From Cynocephalus volans (taxonomy: Eukaryota > Chordata > Mammalia > Dermoptera > Cynocephalidae), in assembly GCF_027409185.1 (NCBI RefSeq), contig NC_084471.1, positions 9,143,035-9,207,034 on the forward strand: 64,000 bases of DNA. The letters are read 5' to 3'. The position numbers were made by a program, and so were the translations under genes. Below the pieces are notes generated by a model, which was given only the letters and a program-made list of their open reading frames with translations, was not told where the DNA came from and searched no databases. Shown here in pieces: positions 33,865-45,559 of this stretch (position 1 is its first letter; the number at the start of each line of letters is the position of its first letter).

Positions 33865-35549
33865 TAAGAGACCCTTTAACCCTCCTCCCTGTTCCATGCC
33901 CAGGCTGCCCTGGAGGGCTGCTATGGTTATAGCCTCTGGGCTTCTTTGGCATCGGTCGTGGTGTGGAAGCCAGGATGGCACCTGGAAAGCCAAGTTCACA
34001 TCCTAGTCCTGCCTCTGCCTGGCTGTGTGACCCTAGGCAAGTCACTTTCCCAGTCTCAGTCCCCTGAGAAAGAGGAACAGACTGGTCAAAGTCACATATA
34101 AAGCAGCTGAGCTTGAACTCACAACAGTGTGACCCCAAAGCCCAGGAGCTTCCCAGATTGACACTCACCCCCATCGACCCCCCACCCCCTGGGCGTGACT
34201 ATCATTTTGCTGGCTTAGGGGCAGGGGAAGAGCTCCCCACTGCTTTTAGCTCCCATTTTGCTGATCAGCATGGACAAAAGTCTGAACTCCAAGCCCCTTC
34301 CCACAGGCTCTGGGACCTGACTGCCCTGGTTGTGACCAGTGGACGTGACCAGTGCAGCCAGGCCCTGAGCGCCCTCTGCTGGATGCTGCCATGGGGGCTG
34401 GGGGCTGCCTCCAGACCAGTGGGCAGGTGTCCCCTCTCCATGTGGGTCCCCCAGTGCCCCCCAGGGAGCCCTGGGTTCGCATCATGAACATTGCCCAGCC
34501 CTCTCTCTCCAGGCCCAGGGGAGGCCTCTGTGGCTAGAACTGTCCTCTGGCCTCCCTCAGGCCCCTGTACAACCAGTGCCTGTTTACACCTATCTTTTTT
34601 ATTTTTGTTTTTAGGAGGGGGAGGGGTAGACAGATCAAGATGTGCAGATATGGAAAATAGATGTATTTGGAAAAGATTTCAAGGAAATGGGGGGAGGCGG
34701 GACAAAGTTCAGGGAGGAAACATTCAGAATGTGGAGGATCCAGAGGCCTCTGGGATGGAAACCAGCTCCCCCTCCCCCTGGGGGCTGGAGACCCCTCTTC
34801 TCAGGGAGAGGCCCCTACTGGACCACATCCAGGTGGGCATGGTGCCAGGCTCTCAGAGAGGTTGCCCACTCCCCACTGGGCACACTTCCTCCTCCCTCCC
34901 CCAGCCCCAGGGATGCAGCAGTTCACACTCTGTATTTATTATTGTTCTCACTCTGCACTCCTTGGGAAGAGCCTGCGGGCTGGCAGCTTGGCAGGAACCT
35001 GCTGGCTCCTTGTGGGTGTCAGCGTCACCCTTTATCTCCGCCTGGACTCCTTGTGCCAGGGTTAGGCCACTCAGGGGCTTGGCGCCAGCCAAGGCCACCC
35101 TGAGTCCCTGCATCCCACGGCAGGGGTGGCCCAGCAGGCCCTAGCTTATCACCCCTGCCCTCTGGGGGCTGCTCCCTGGTAAGGGGGGAAGTCAGAGCGA
35201 GACCAGCAGGCAGGAAGAAGTAAGGGCTCCGAGGTGAAAATTAAAATATGGAGCCACCTCTCCAAGCCAGATAACACAATTATCCCATCATATCAGGGGG
35301 AAAAAGAGAGTCAGGATAAACAGCTGCTCTATGTCCAACTGTCCGCCTGCCCCAGAAGGTCCCAACCCAGCCCCAACCCCACATTCCAGGGGAGAAGACC
35401 AAGGCTGCTCCTTCTGCACTCCCCTTGCAGCATCTGGAAGGGGCACTGATTTCTCCTGTCAAGGTGTTCCCCTCCCCCTGGGTCCAGACAGGAGGCTGCG
35501 GCTTGGCAGGTATCTGCTGTTTTCTGAGCCAGACACAAGTCCCAGACAC

Positions 35550-35584
35550 AGACACAGTGCGCGCGCACGCGCGCGCACACACAC
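35550..35584. repeat. Alternating purine-pyrimidine (GC/CA) tract
   Basis: Mixed GC and CA dinucleotides in a strictly alternating run. Such runs can adopt Z-DNA. It lies about 230 bp downstream of the predicted CSDC2 leader exon. Confidence 0.8.
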
Positions 35585-35812
35585 TCCCATAGGAAGCCAC
35601 ACAGCCTCAGCTTCCCTTGGGGGTCAAGGGGACAGAAGGAGGGAGGGATGGACAGGTGGGCACATCTAAATCCCCCAACATCCCCTCTGTAAGGGAAGCT
35701 GTGCTGGCCCAGCCCCCACCCTCCTGGCCTTGCAACCGCCCCCGTGTTGTACCTCCAGCCTTCGTCCCTGCCAAGGCCACAGTTTCTCACGCGATGCGCC
35801 CCAGCCCCTTAC

Positions 35813-35995
35813 CTCTCCCTGGCAGCTGAGGTCCTGGTGGTGCTTCCTGCAGCCCTGCAGGGTGGCCTCTGCCTCTCTCGGACGCCTGGAGCTGGCGGGC
35901 AGGGGATGGGTCTGGAAGCCGTGCTCGGTGTGTGTATGTGTGTGTATGTGTGTGTGACAGAGCAGGCGGCACCGGCCCCTCACTCACTCACACAC
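35813..35995 (-). other. CSDC2: Predicted non-coding first exon of CSDC2
   Basis: The minus strand has a very good donor (GGGAGAG, then GTAAGGGG) with the exon ending at 35813, in GC-rich sequence next to a CRE. Gene proportions remembered from human CSDC2 (a long first intron) also place the start near here. The transcription start is not fixed by the sequence, so the upper limit is approximate. No transcript evidence. Confidence 0.45.
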
Positions 35996-36005
35996 GCCTT
36001 CCCGC

Positions 36006-36013
36006 TGACGTCA
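36006..36013. promoter_or_regulatory. Perfect CRE palindrome TGACGTCA
   Basis: Full cAMP-response element, the CREB/ATF site, just upstream of the predicted CSDC2 leader exon. Full palindromic CREs usually work close to a transcription start. The assignment to CSDC2 is inference. Confidence 0.55.
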
Positions 36014-36311
36014 GGAAGAGCAGGAGGGAGGGACTGGGATGGGAATTTGTACTCCTTGCTTAAAGGGACATCAGGCTCTGTGGCCTCTGGCCCAGACACC
36101 ACCTCCTGAGTCAGGCACCACCAGGTGATAGACTTAACTGCGTCTTTCAAGGCCCTAAAGCTTTTTTTTTTTCAGAAAGTAGCTTTTATTGCTGGGCCAT
36201 GGTATAATTTGCCCTGCCAGGTCGGGGTAGCTACTGAGGAATGCAGGGGAGGAAGAGCTGGGGACAGCGCCACATTCCTGGCAATTAGAGAGCAAGGGAG
36301 TGGTGAGTGAC

Positions 36312-36382
36312 TGTGCGCGCTTGTGCGTGCGTGTGCGTGAGTGTGTGTGTGTGTGTGTGTGTCTGTGTGTGTCTGCATGCAT
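36312..36382 (+). repeat. GT/GC-rich dinucleotide tract
   Basis: Interrupted GT repeat with GC steps, with a pure GT run at about 36340-36361. It is complementary to the CA tract 330 bp downstream. Confidence 0.9.
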
Positions 36383-36703
36383 AGAGGGACATCCCACAGG
36401 GCGGGGGTGGGTCTGGGAGAACGGAGGACAGAACAGAGAGGAGCCCTCCCAAGAGTGCTTAAGACAAGCCAGGTTCCCAGGGACTCTCAGACGTTCCTGT
36501 CCCCTCTGGATGATCAGAGTGGCCCCTGCCCTCCATTAGCACTGACACTGTGCTCAGTTGTCTCTCGCTTGGCTCTGAGATCCTTGAGAGTGAAGAATGT
36601 GGGCAAGTCACATGAACTCATCTCTTTGTCTGGCACAGAGTAGGCACTCGAGATGTTTCTGTTGAATTGAATTGAAGACGACCAGAAGGGAGTGATAAGC
36701 TTG

Positions 36704-36705
<2 letters not shown>

Positions 36706-36749
<44 letters not shown>

Positions 36750-36767
36750 ACGCACGCGCGCGCGCGC
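36706..36767 (+). repeat. (CA)n-(CG)n compound microsatellite
   Basis: About 17 CA units grading into CGCACG and then a pure CG run. It is strictly alternating and so a strong Z-DNA candidate. Likely to vary in length. Confidence 0.92.
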
Positions 36768-39176
36768 CATGGAGCAGAGGGACTAACTGAACCGAGGTGC
36801 CCAAGCTGGACAGCTGCTGCTCCTAGACAGAGCCTGGGTTTCCACATCAGAGAAGTTCTGGGTTTGAATCTCAGCTCCAAACTGTGTGACTTTGGGCAAG
36901 TCCCTGGTGTTTAATTAGTACTACTGAGGCAGACCGGCATTTTCAAAAGAAGTCTTATTAACGCAGAAATGAGATGGGAGTTAAAAGAGAAGCAACCAAG
37001 AAAAATGGAAATAACTAATAAAAATAGCTAAGGTGCATCGAGGGCTTCCTACCTGCCAAGCAATGGGCTTTGCCCTCACTTAAACCTCACAACAATTCAA
37101 TCATTTCTTTTATCATCCCTATTTTACTGGTGAGGAACAGGGGTTCAGACAGGAGGAGGGACTTGCCTACGTTCATTCAGCTGCTTGGATGGGTACTTGA
37201 GCCCAGAGACATCCAATGCCACCAAATGTCCCTGCCCTTCCAGAACCTCCCAGAACAATGAGGCTCAGACAATCTAGGTCTCTGATCCTACAAGAGAGAT
37301 TGGTAATAAATGCTGACCGCTGTTGTCTGAGGCCCCCAGTTCTGATTTTATTCCATCCCAGTCTAAGGGCTCCACCCAGCAGCCCCTCCCTCCCCCTTTA
37401 ACCTCTGCTGCCCCTTCACCTGCCTCTCCTGCAAAGGTACTAGAAGTTTCAAAGCACCTGCACAGGCATCATCTCACCTGCTTCTTAGAACAACCCTGTG
37501 AGGTTACTTGGGTGAGGACACAGGCTTGGAGAGATTGTGGGCTTCACTGAGTCACACAGCTCGGAAGTGATGTGACAGAGCAGGGACCGGAGTCCTCGTG
37601 TTTTTCAAACACACCAACCTGCTCTTCCAGGAGAAAGGCTGGGGCCATGGTGGACACCTGCGATTTTCCCTGCCCACCACCCACGCTCCCATCCGCTGGG
37701 GACTGCCTCCCTGTTTTCACTGGGCAGTCACCTCTCCACTCTCGGTCCGCAGGACCCTGGCCCAGGCCTGGCCAAGTAGAGCCAGTGTCAAAACTTGGGC
37801 TGGGATGTTGACGCCAATGGCAGCCCTGCTCACAGTGGCTGTTGGTCTCAAGCTGTTGGTGGCTGAGGGATGCATGAAGACCTGATGGGCCAGCAGAGGG
37901 AGAGTGGCCAGGGAGGACTTCTCTGAGCTCCAAGTGACAAGAAGGAGCCAGGCTTGCCGGAAGCTAGAGAGAAGACACTGCAGAAAGGGGCACAGTAGCT
38001 GAAGGCCGTCAGGTGGACATGAGCTTCTGTGTGGCGGAGGAAGAGGAAGGAGGCTGGTGTGGCGGGTGGGGTGAGGGGAGGGAGGTAGGACATGAGACTG
38101 GGGCCAGGAGGCTGAGCCTCGTCCAGGCAAGGGCCGAGGGCCTGACCCCTCCCTTCACGTCTGGTCTCCTTTCTCCCGGCCCCTCGCGGTGGTGGTGGCA
38201 CGGGCTGGCAGACATGTGCCTGGGGCTGCCAGGCAGCCGGAGAGCAGTGAATGGAGCAGGCTGGGCCTCGGTGTGCAGTAGTGTGATGATCATTCCCGCT
38301 GCCACCACCGCCACTGGGAGGAGAGGGCACAGCTGTTGACTCAGGAAGTGAGCAGCTCGGCGCCACCCACCCACCCACCCACCGCAGCCGAGTGACAAAG
38401 AACTCGTCTGCTTGGAACCACGGGTGGGCTCCGCTGGGGAGGCTATTTTTGTGAAAAGCTGAGAAATCAAAAGCTCATCTCCTCGAAAGCCTCCCTCACC
38501 TAGAGAAGCTGAAGAGGTGGCTTAGAGCCGAACAGCCCCTGAATCCTACGGATCTACCTGAATTACAGTTCTCACTCCTGTTACCGACGGGCAGCCCACC
38601 GGCAGGAGCCAGGCCTGCACCAGCGTGGCCCTGCTGCCACGTAACCCTTTAAGGCACATGGACCTTGAAGGTGCTGGTGCCACGTGACAGACGATGAGGA
38701 AACTCAGGTACAGAGAGGTTAAGAAACTTCCCGGCATCGTGCAGCTGGTGCTAGAGCTGGTGTTGAAGCTCAGGGTTCTGACTTCATGACACTTATTTCT
38801 CCTCTAAGTCACGCTGCCATTGAAGCGTCTTTTCAATCCCCTGGACACCCGTCTCCTCTGCTGTGGGACTTACCTCCGATCTGCACTCACATTTTTGTCC
38901 AGTAAATCAGAGAGGTCCTTCCTTCCTCTCTCCCTGTCCCACAGTTGTTTTCTCCAACCTGACCACTACCCTTTTGCCAGAGAAGATCTTTTTCTGCAGG
39001 TTGGGCCCCGCTCCATGGTACTTCCTATGTTCCAGCTGGCCTAGGCTCTGGGAACGCAGCAGTGAACAGAGCACACACACTCCTCGATTCACGAAGCTCA
39101 CGTCTCATCTAGAGACAGATAATATAAAATATACAAACAAATAAAGGTATAATCACAAATTATGAAAAACAAACAA

Positions 39177-39275
39177 GGGCTGGCTGGTTAGCTCAGTTGG
39201 TTAGAGCATGTGCTGATGACACCAAGATCTAGGGTTCAATCCCTGTACCGGCCAGTGCCAAAAAAAAAAATAATA
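39177..39275 (+). mobile_element. tRNA-Ile-derived SINE, monomer
   Basis: GGGCTGGCTGGTTAGCTCAG, TAGGGTTCAATCCCTGTACC and GGCCAGTGCC, then an A-tail and an AAT microsatellite. It keeps a good tRNA-like B box. Confidence 0.9.
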
Positions 39276-40439
39276 ATAATAATAATGAAAAAGAAAGAAA
39301 AACAATCAAGCAGGGTGAGATGATGGAGATTAGTAGGGTTGAGTCTACCTGCTGAGACAGGGGCTGAGGGAGGACCTCTCTGAGAAGGGACCCTGTAAGC
39401 TGCACCCAAAGACTGAGAAGGAGCCAGCCTTGTAAAAAGCAGGGGAAGAGTGTTTCCTGAAGAGGGAACAGCATAGGTGAAGCTCCAGGGGCAGGAAAGA
39501 ACTCTGAATGTTCAAGCAGCTTACGGTTGCAGATGTGGCTGGAGCAGGGAGTAGGAGAAGGGCAGGGGCCTCACTGTGTGGGGTGTGGAGGGCCTGGTGA
39601 GAGGCCTGCTCCTTGTCTCAAATGAGAGGGGAAGGTGCACCATGCTTCTGCCTCCAAACGGCGTAGCTGGCAGCATGGCAGAGCCGCTCTGTGGCGGGGA
39701 GACTTCGCAGCTTTGCACCCTTGGGTGGGGTAGCGATCAATACAGGCGGGAGGATGAGGGAGCATGGGGGGTTCCCCCACCTCAGGCCCTGGGGCTGGGT
39801 GAGGGCCTCCTGCTGCAGCTGCTGCTAAGATCCCTTCCAGGTCACTGGGAGAAGCTCTCCGTGATGGGGTAGGGGACGCTGGCCCACAGCTGACTTCCCT
39901 GCACCCTGCCCTGAGGTCCTGGGGCTGGAGCAGCTAGTCTGCTTTCCCCCAGCTGCCCCTGGGCTGGGCTGGGCTGTGAGCCAAGCCTCCATGGCCATCT
40001 GTCCATTGCACACACTCCTGGACACCCTGCCGTGGGCCTCCAGCCTTCTCAATGCTTAGAGCTCACCTCCATCCTCACCTTCTCAACAAGGCTATCCCTG
40101 ATGCCCTGGCCACAGCGGTGGTCCCTGGTCACTCACTATCACATTATCCACATGATCTTTCTCAATGGCAGTGCCTGAGATGATCTCCCACATGTGTTTG
40201 TTTGTCTCCCGCTGGTAGAGTACAAGGCCCTGGAGGCAGGCGTCATACACAGGAGGACCCCACCAAATAGCTGGTGACTTTCTGCACTCTACTTTCTGCT
40301 CAAGCCAGAATGGAGAGCAACACCCTGGGGACACTGTTTAGGCCCCGTCTGGAATCACCTTTCCCAGGGGTTACTTAAGCCTGTGCCTTTGCCCGCATGG
40401 CGAGGCGTTTTCAAAGTGCCCAAATGAGAATGTTTCCTG

Positions 40440-40555
40440 GGCTGGCCAGGTAGCTCACTCGGGAGAGCACAGTACTGATAACATCAAGGTCAAGGGTTCA
40501 GATCCCCTTATCAGTCAGCCCCCAAAATAAAATAAATAAGTAAATAAATAAAAGA
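40440..40555 (+). mobile_element. tRNA-Ile-derived SINE, monomer of hybrid type
   Basis: GGGCTGGCCAGGTAGCTCAC then TCGGGAGAGCACAGTACTG (left-unit type), AAGGTCAAGGGTTCAGATCC, and an AAATA-rich tail. Flanked by GAGAATGTTTCCTGGG (40425-40440) and GAGAACGTTTCCTGGG (40556-40571). Confidence 0.88.
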
Positions 40556-41829
40556 GAGAACGTTTCCTGGGCCTATTCAGACAGAATGTCAAGGGCATCG
40601 TTCAACTCCTCAGAGCCTCCAGGAGAACCTGGAAAGTCCTCTGAGGGCTCAGAATCAAGAAAATCGGGACCAACCCCGAAGACCTGGTGAGTGTTCACAT
40701 TGGAACTGAAAGTGTTTTTCTCTTGGCTTTGGCTGCTAGAAAGCTCGGAGCCCAATGCTTCCTCTATCACCAGCGAGTCTACAGGACCATGTATATCTCA
40801 GGGCTACTCTTTTCTTCTCATCCCTCATTCATTAAGTCATCTGACAAATATTTGTCCCGGGCTTATTGCGAACCTGGCACTTTTCTAGGTACTGGAGGAT
40901 CACCAGTGAACAAGGGAGATAAAATCCTCCCATCTTCGTGGAGCTTGTAATCAAGGAGGGGGAGGGGGGAGGGAAGCAATAAAAAATGTAATAAATAAAT
41001 TCTGTCGTGTTGGAAGGCAATAAATGCTAGGAAAACTATCAAACAGGGAAGTGGGCTAGGGAGTGGGGTGGTGGTGGTGAGGGGTTTGCAGTTTAAAACA
41101 GGGGTCAACGAGGCCACATTAGAGCAAGGAGCTGCAGGAGGTGAGGGATGGAGAGGCTGGGAGGCTGTGGGGGAGAAGGGTGTTCAGGGAGAGGGAAGGG
41201 TGAAGGCAGAGGCCTTGAGTGGGGTGTCTGGGAAGCAGCCACCAGGAAGAGGAAGGAGTAGGGCATGAGGTTGGAGGGGTAATGGGTGGGGGGCCCCGAG
41301 GGCTGTGAAGGCCACTGTGAGGCCCGGGCTCTTCCTGCAAGTGACATGGGGCACTGCAGGGTCTGGAGAGAAAGAGTGAGAATTTCTGACCAACATTTTA
41401 ACAGCGTCTCTCTGGCTTCTGTACAGACTGTAGAGGGGTGAGGGCGGGAACATGGAAACCTGGAGGCTGTGCTAGTGTAGACAGGGCGGAAAGGGAGGCA
41501 GGGAGAGGAGTGTGTGAGGTGGAAGGAGAGCCTGGGCGAGCCACGGAGAAAGGATTTGAAGGAGCAGGGAGTGGTCAGCTGAGCAAATGCTGCTGCAAGG
41601 CCTGAGAATTACCAGGGGCCCTGGCAAGGTGGAGGCTGAGTGACTCCAAGAAAGCAGCTCGGTTGAGTGGAAGGTGGGACACACCTGACTGGTAAAGGCT
41701 AAGAGGGGACAAGAAGAGAGGAACTGGAAACAGCAAGTACAGACGACTCTTTCAAGGGAGCAGGAAAATGGGGCACGAGCTGGAGGAAAAGGGGCCAAGA
41801 GAAGCTTTTTTTCAAGATGTGAAAAAAAT

Positions 41830-42300
41830 CTTAATTGCTTTTTAAAATTTAAGCTGTATTCATTTTTGAACAGGTAATATATTCCCATGATCCCAAACAT
41901 CAAAGATTCCAAAGGGCACTGGATAGAAACTTCTCCTACATACCCCATCCCTCCCCCGACCCTCCAGCCATTCAGTTCCCCACCCCAGAGACGACCCAAG
42001 CGACCGCTTCTCATGCACCCTCCCCGAGCCGTTTCATGCAGAAACCAGCACACACATATGCATAGACATGTATAATTCTTCTTCTCCCTTTTTTACGCAA
42101 GTGGTAACATCCCACACACACTGGTGTGTACCTTGCATTTTTAGATTTAACAGTATGTCCTGAACATCGTTCTGTATCAATACACAAAGAGCACTCTTGT
42201 TCTTTTCTATGGCTTCATATTTTTCTATTACATGATACACCATATGTTTTTTCAGCCAGTGTTCTCCTGATGGACAGTCATTTGAGATCGGTTCTATTAT
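41830..42300 (-). mobile_element. Old L1-type LINE 3' fragment
   Basis: Read on the minus strand, this has features common in old L1 3' regions: GTCCATCAGGAG, a stretch around CATGTAATAGAAAA, and CATACTGTTAAATC. It is diverged, and the exact subfamily is not determined. Confidence 0.55.
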
Positions 42301-43164
42301 TATCTCCATTTTACAGAGAGGCACTGTGGCACTGAGAGGTTCATTGGCTTTGCCCTACCCAGGGCAAAAGCTAGTGCTCAGCTAGTGTGCAGCCTGGGAG
42401 CTCCATGCCCTTCATCACCCCACTTGACTCTCCTCCTGCTTTGATTAGTTTCCAACCCTATTTCTCCCTCACTCCTGCAATTTCAGCCTCAGCAATTATT
42501 TTGTTATCCCTTTGTTTGTTCAAATAACACGTTGACAAGCCCTGGCGATGTGCCAGGCACTGGGCTAGACCCAGAGGATATGCAGGGATATGACAGTGAA
42601 GTCCTCTGCTGTCACGAAGCTTGCACATTAAGTCATTCGTGTGTCTTTGTAAGCCACCTCAAATCTTCCATGGAGCTATGTGGTGAATTAATAAAGAGGC
42701 CTGATCTCTGTTTTTACCAAGGAGTAAACTAAACGTGCCAACAAATCATTGTTGCAATCTTGTGAGCTGAATACCATAAAAGAAGTCTGGGAACCTGAAA
42801 CTCTGAACTCTTCAGTGCTGGCCCCCAGCCCCCCAGCCTGGCCCTCCTCCACTTTCCCATCTCCATGAAAGGCCCATCAGCCAGCCAGTGGCTGAAGCCC
42901 TCAGGCCTCACTTCCTCCCACTTCTGCCCCCAGCTCATCCCATCCATTCTACCCCTGAGGACCTCTGGACTTGGCCCAACTTTGCTCCATGGTTATCAGC
43001 TTTGCTCAGGCCTTCTCTTGCCGGGGCCATATGATAACCTCCTCCCTGGCCTTCCTGTCTCCACATCAGCCCCTTCCCATCCACTGTCCACCCATCTGAC
43101 GTGTCACTGTGTCACTTCCCTATCCTAACCTTCTAAGGCTTCTCTTTGCTGCCCTCAGGCTAAT

Positions 43165-43430
43165 GTCATGGAGTCACAGCACAGTGGTTAGGATCATGGG
43201 CTCTAAAGCCTGAGTCCCAGCTCTGCCACTTATTAGATGTGTGACCTTGAATGACCTACTTAACCTCTCTGTGCCTCAAAACGAGATAATGAAATAAATA
43301 AGAATGATAATAACGAGATAATGATCATAGCTCCTACCTCACACAGCTGTTATGAGGATAAAAGTTAATACATGTAAAGCACTTAAACAGTGCTTGCTTG
43401 ACATGTAATAAATGCTCAATAAATGTTAGC
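43165..43430 (+). mobile_element. MIR SINE, nearly full length
   Basis: Clear MIR order: CAGTGGTTAGGATCATGGGC, CTCTGCCACTTATTAG, GTGTGACCTTGAATGACC, CTCTGTGCCTC, and an end with GCTGTTATGAGGAT and TAATAAATGCTCAATAAATG. It is one of the most complete MIRs in the window. Confidence 0.85.
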
Positions 43431-43557
43431 CGTTCATATTGCAATGACAAGGCCTTCAGGATCTGGACCCTGCTTAGGTCTTTAACCGCATAGCTTACGG
43501 GTTCTCACCTCCCATGTAAATTAGCTAAAATACTTCTGATTACCTGAGAGCACAAAC

Positions 43558-43582
43558 TCTCTCTCTCTCTCTCTTTCACTCC
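43558..43582 (+). repeat. (CT)n tract
   Basis: Short pure CT microsatellite about 100 bp upstream of a TGAA tetranucleotide run (43678-43702). Confidence 0.85.
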
Positions 43583-44129
43583 TCCACTCCCTCCTCCAAC
43601 CTCTCTGAGCTGAAGCTGGGCCTGGGGCCCAGTTTTTCTTCCCCATTAAATCTTCAACAGCTGGGCACAACAGTATGTTGAATGAATGAATGAATGAATG
43701 AGAGAGCCATCTATTTGAGTTCTGATGGATGAATAGGAGTTTTCCAGGTAAGGAAGAGGTGATTGAATCGGCTTGCTCCATCCATGGTGCTGGAGGCTTC
43801 CAATGCTTGGAGGACGGAAAGGAGGCGAGGCTGGCAAGGAAGGCTGAGTTTAGTCCAGGCCTTTCTGTATGGGCAAAGGAGATTCATGAAGGGAAAAATT
43901 TTGTGACAGTGTGGAGGTCATTTGCAGAAGAGAATGAAGCCTGGGGTTGGGTGTGTGGCTAAGCTCCTGAAGAGCAATGAAAAGGCCTGAACCAAAGCAG
44001 CAGCCGTGGAATGGAAAAAAAAGGGAGCATTTGTGAGATATTTGAGAGAAAAAATTAATATTAATCTCCTAAACACCTTCACTGAATGCCTCCTAGGAAT
44101 GCTGTTAGGTGACTGTGCAAATAAAGAGC

Positions 44130-44745
44130 TGAAGTAGCATTCGTGTTGGAGTGAGCGGGACTGAAGCCATGTTGGGACCTAAAACCTCATGGGCTCTAAA
44201 ATTTTTAAAAGGACACAGTTTTTTTCTTGGCATACATTTCTCTGAGTTCCCTCTTTTCCCATGGTTATTTGATATTTTGTACCTCGGTTGTGGGGCAAGA
44301 TGATAATGGATGTAAAGTTGTTTTCCAGTCCGCCTAGAGCTGCAGACTTGCCCGTACTATCCAAGGGAAACCAAGGAAGACATCAATAAAACCCTGCTGA
44401 TCCCACCGCTCCAGCAGGACCCTGGGATAACAAGGACAGGAGCAGAAACCAGACGGAGCCTTGGTGAGACTGCACCTGGCCCCTTCCATGTTTTTCATTT
44501 CTCTTTTCATTTCCCACGTTCCATTCCCTCAACCCCCTCTTTAAAAACCCATCAGTAAATCTGAGTCTTTGAGATGGTTTTGGCCTGGCCCTTCTCCTTC
44601 AGGTTTACTGGAGAGACGGGTCAGCCTAACACCTCTCCTCAGGTCACCGGTGTTCTTGAATAAAAGCTGACTTCCATTTGCACCAACATTTGTCTTTTGA
44701 GTGCTTTGCTTTTGAAGAGGGGCAGCAGCCAGACGTGTATGCCCA
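44130..44745 (+). mobile_element. Likely solo LTR fossil (ERV-type)
   Basis: Layout typical of an LTR: upstream stretch, TTTAAAAACCCATCAG TATA-like element, pyrimidine-rich part, AATAAAAG near 44659, then GT-rich sequence (CATTTGTCTTTTGAGTGC). No internal gag, pol or env sequence adjoins it. A class I endogenous retrovirus is plausible but not proven. Ancient and diverged. Confidence 0.45.
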
Positions 44746-45159
44746 ATATCAAATTTTGGGGAGCCTCAGTCAGGAGCTGAGTTGGCCCCTGTATCATTTG
44801 CACCTGTCCTGAAGTACCTTAAATCCTAGTAGATGCAGATCTATAAATAAAAATATAGATGCGGGAAAGGCCATATTCAGTATCATTGTAGCCTGCCTCA
44901 TTGACAGGTCTTTATGCTTGTGAAATCAGCAAATTAAAGCACCATACATTTCCCAGTGCCTCTGTCATCTACCCCAGGGATCTTTTTAAGTTCTGAAATA
45001 GTTATTTTGGTTAAAACATGCTGTAGTATATACCAACTTTTAGAGGCAGTGTAGTGTAGAGGTTTAGGTCGGGCCCACCTAAAGCATGTGATCTTGAACA
45101 AGTTATTGAATTGTCTTAGCTCATATTAACTGTAATATGAAGATGAACGAGACTGGAAT

Positions 45160-45559
45160 TTGGGGGAGAGAGAATAAGATGGGGCCGGAGGGGTGGGTAG
45201 GAGCCAGATCCTGCAGGGCTTTGTGAGCTATCATCAAGGTTTTGGACTTTATTCTTAGTTCGATGGGAAGCTACTGAGATTGTATTTTTTTGTCCCAATT
45301 TACTGTCACTTTTAAGTTGAGATATAATGTGTCCACAATTAAATGCAAAGATCTTAAGTGTTGAGTTCGACGAGTTTTGACAATTGTGTACATGGATGTG
45401 ATCACCATCTAGAAGAAGATACAGACGCTTCCATCAGCCCAGAAAGGTCCCTAGTGCTCTTTGCCTGTCGATTCTCCCAGTTTCCCGAGTACTGAAAGGT
45501 TTGCGTTTTGGAAGGATCACTCTGGAGACGGTGCAGACGACGGCCTGAGACCAGCAGGA
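45160..45559 (-). mobile_element. Ancient mammal-wide repeat with an L1-like insert, upstream of POLR3H
   Basis: Both flanks (GGAGCCAGATCCTGCAGGGC at 45199-45218, and GGAAGGATCACTCTGG near 45510) belong to one old dispersed repeat also seen near 5150-5460 and 41300-41430. Between about 45296 and 45500 lies a fragment like an L1 3' end (GTTGAGATATAATGTG). The family name is not certain. It runs into the POLR3H CpG island. Confidence 0.5.

Larger units (their letters stand above)
28591..35812 (-). other. CSDC2: CSDC2 intron 1 (predicted)
   Basis: About 7.2 kb. It holds three SINEs, an L1 fragment (30436-30918), MIR fragments (28990-29430, 29660-29830, 31690-31815, 31840-32110, 32930-33070, 33990-34130) and several GC- or E-box-rich stretches that could be regulatory. 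No coding exon is seen. Confidence 0.6.
36014..45559. other. Intergenic region CSDC2-POLR3H
   Basis: No gene seen. It contains CA/GT tracts, two SINEs (39177-39275, 40440-40555), MIR fragments (37040-37215, 37440-37580, 38680-38790, 43165-43430), an L1 3' fragment, ancient repeats (39310-39620, 40900-41430, 45160-45560) and a likely solo LTR. The stretch 38200-38480 has AP-1 and ETS-like motifs. Confidence 0.65.

Noticed and set aside
34491-35144. 217-codon open frame in CSDC2 intron 1
   Set aside because: On the strand opposite to CSDC2, with overlapping open frames in other phases, and no recognisable protein or promoter.
41472-42053. 193-codon minus-strand open frame
   Set aside because: Runs across an old LINE fragment and pyrimidine-rich sequence; no domain.
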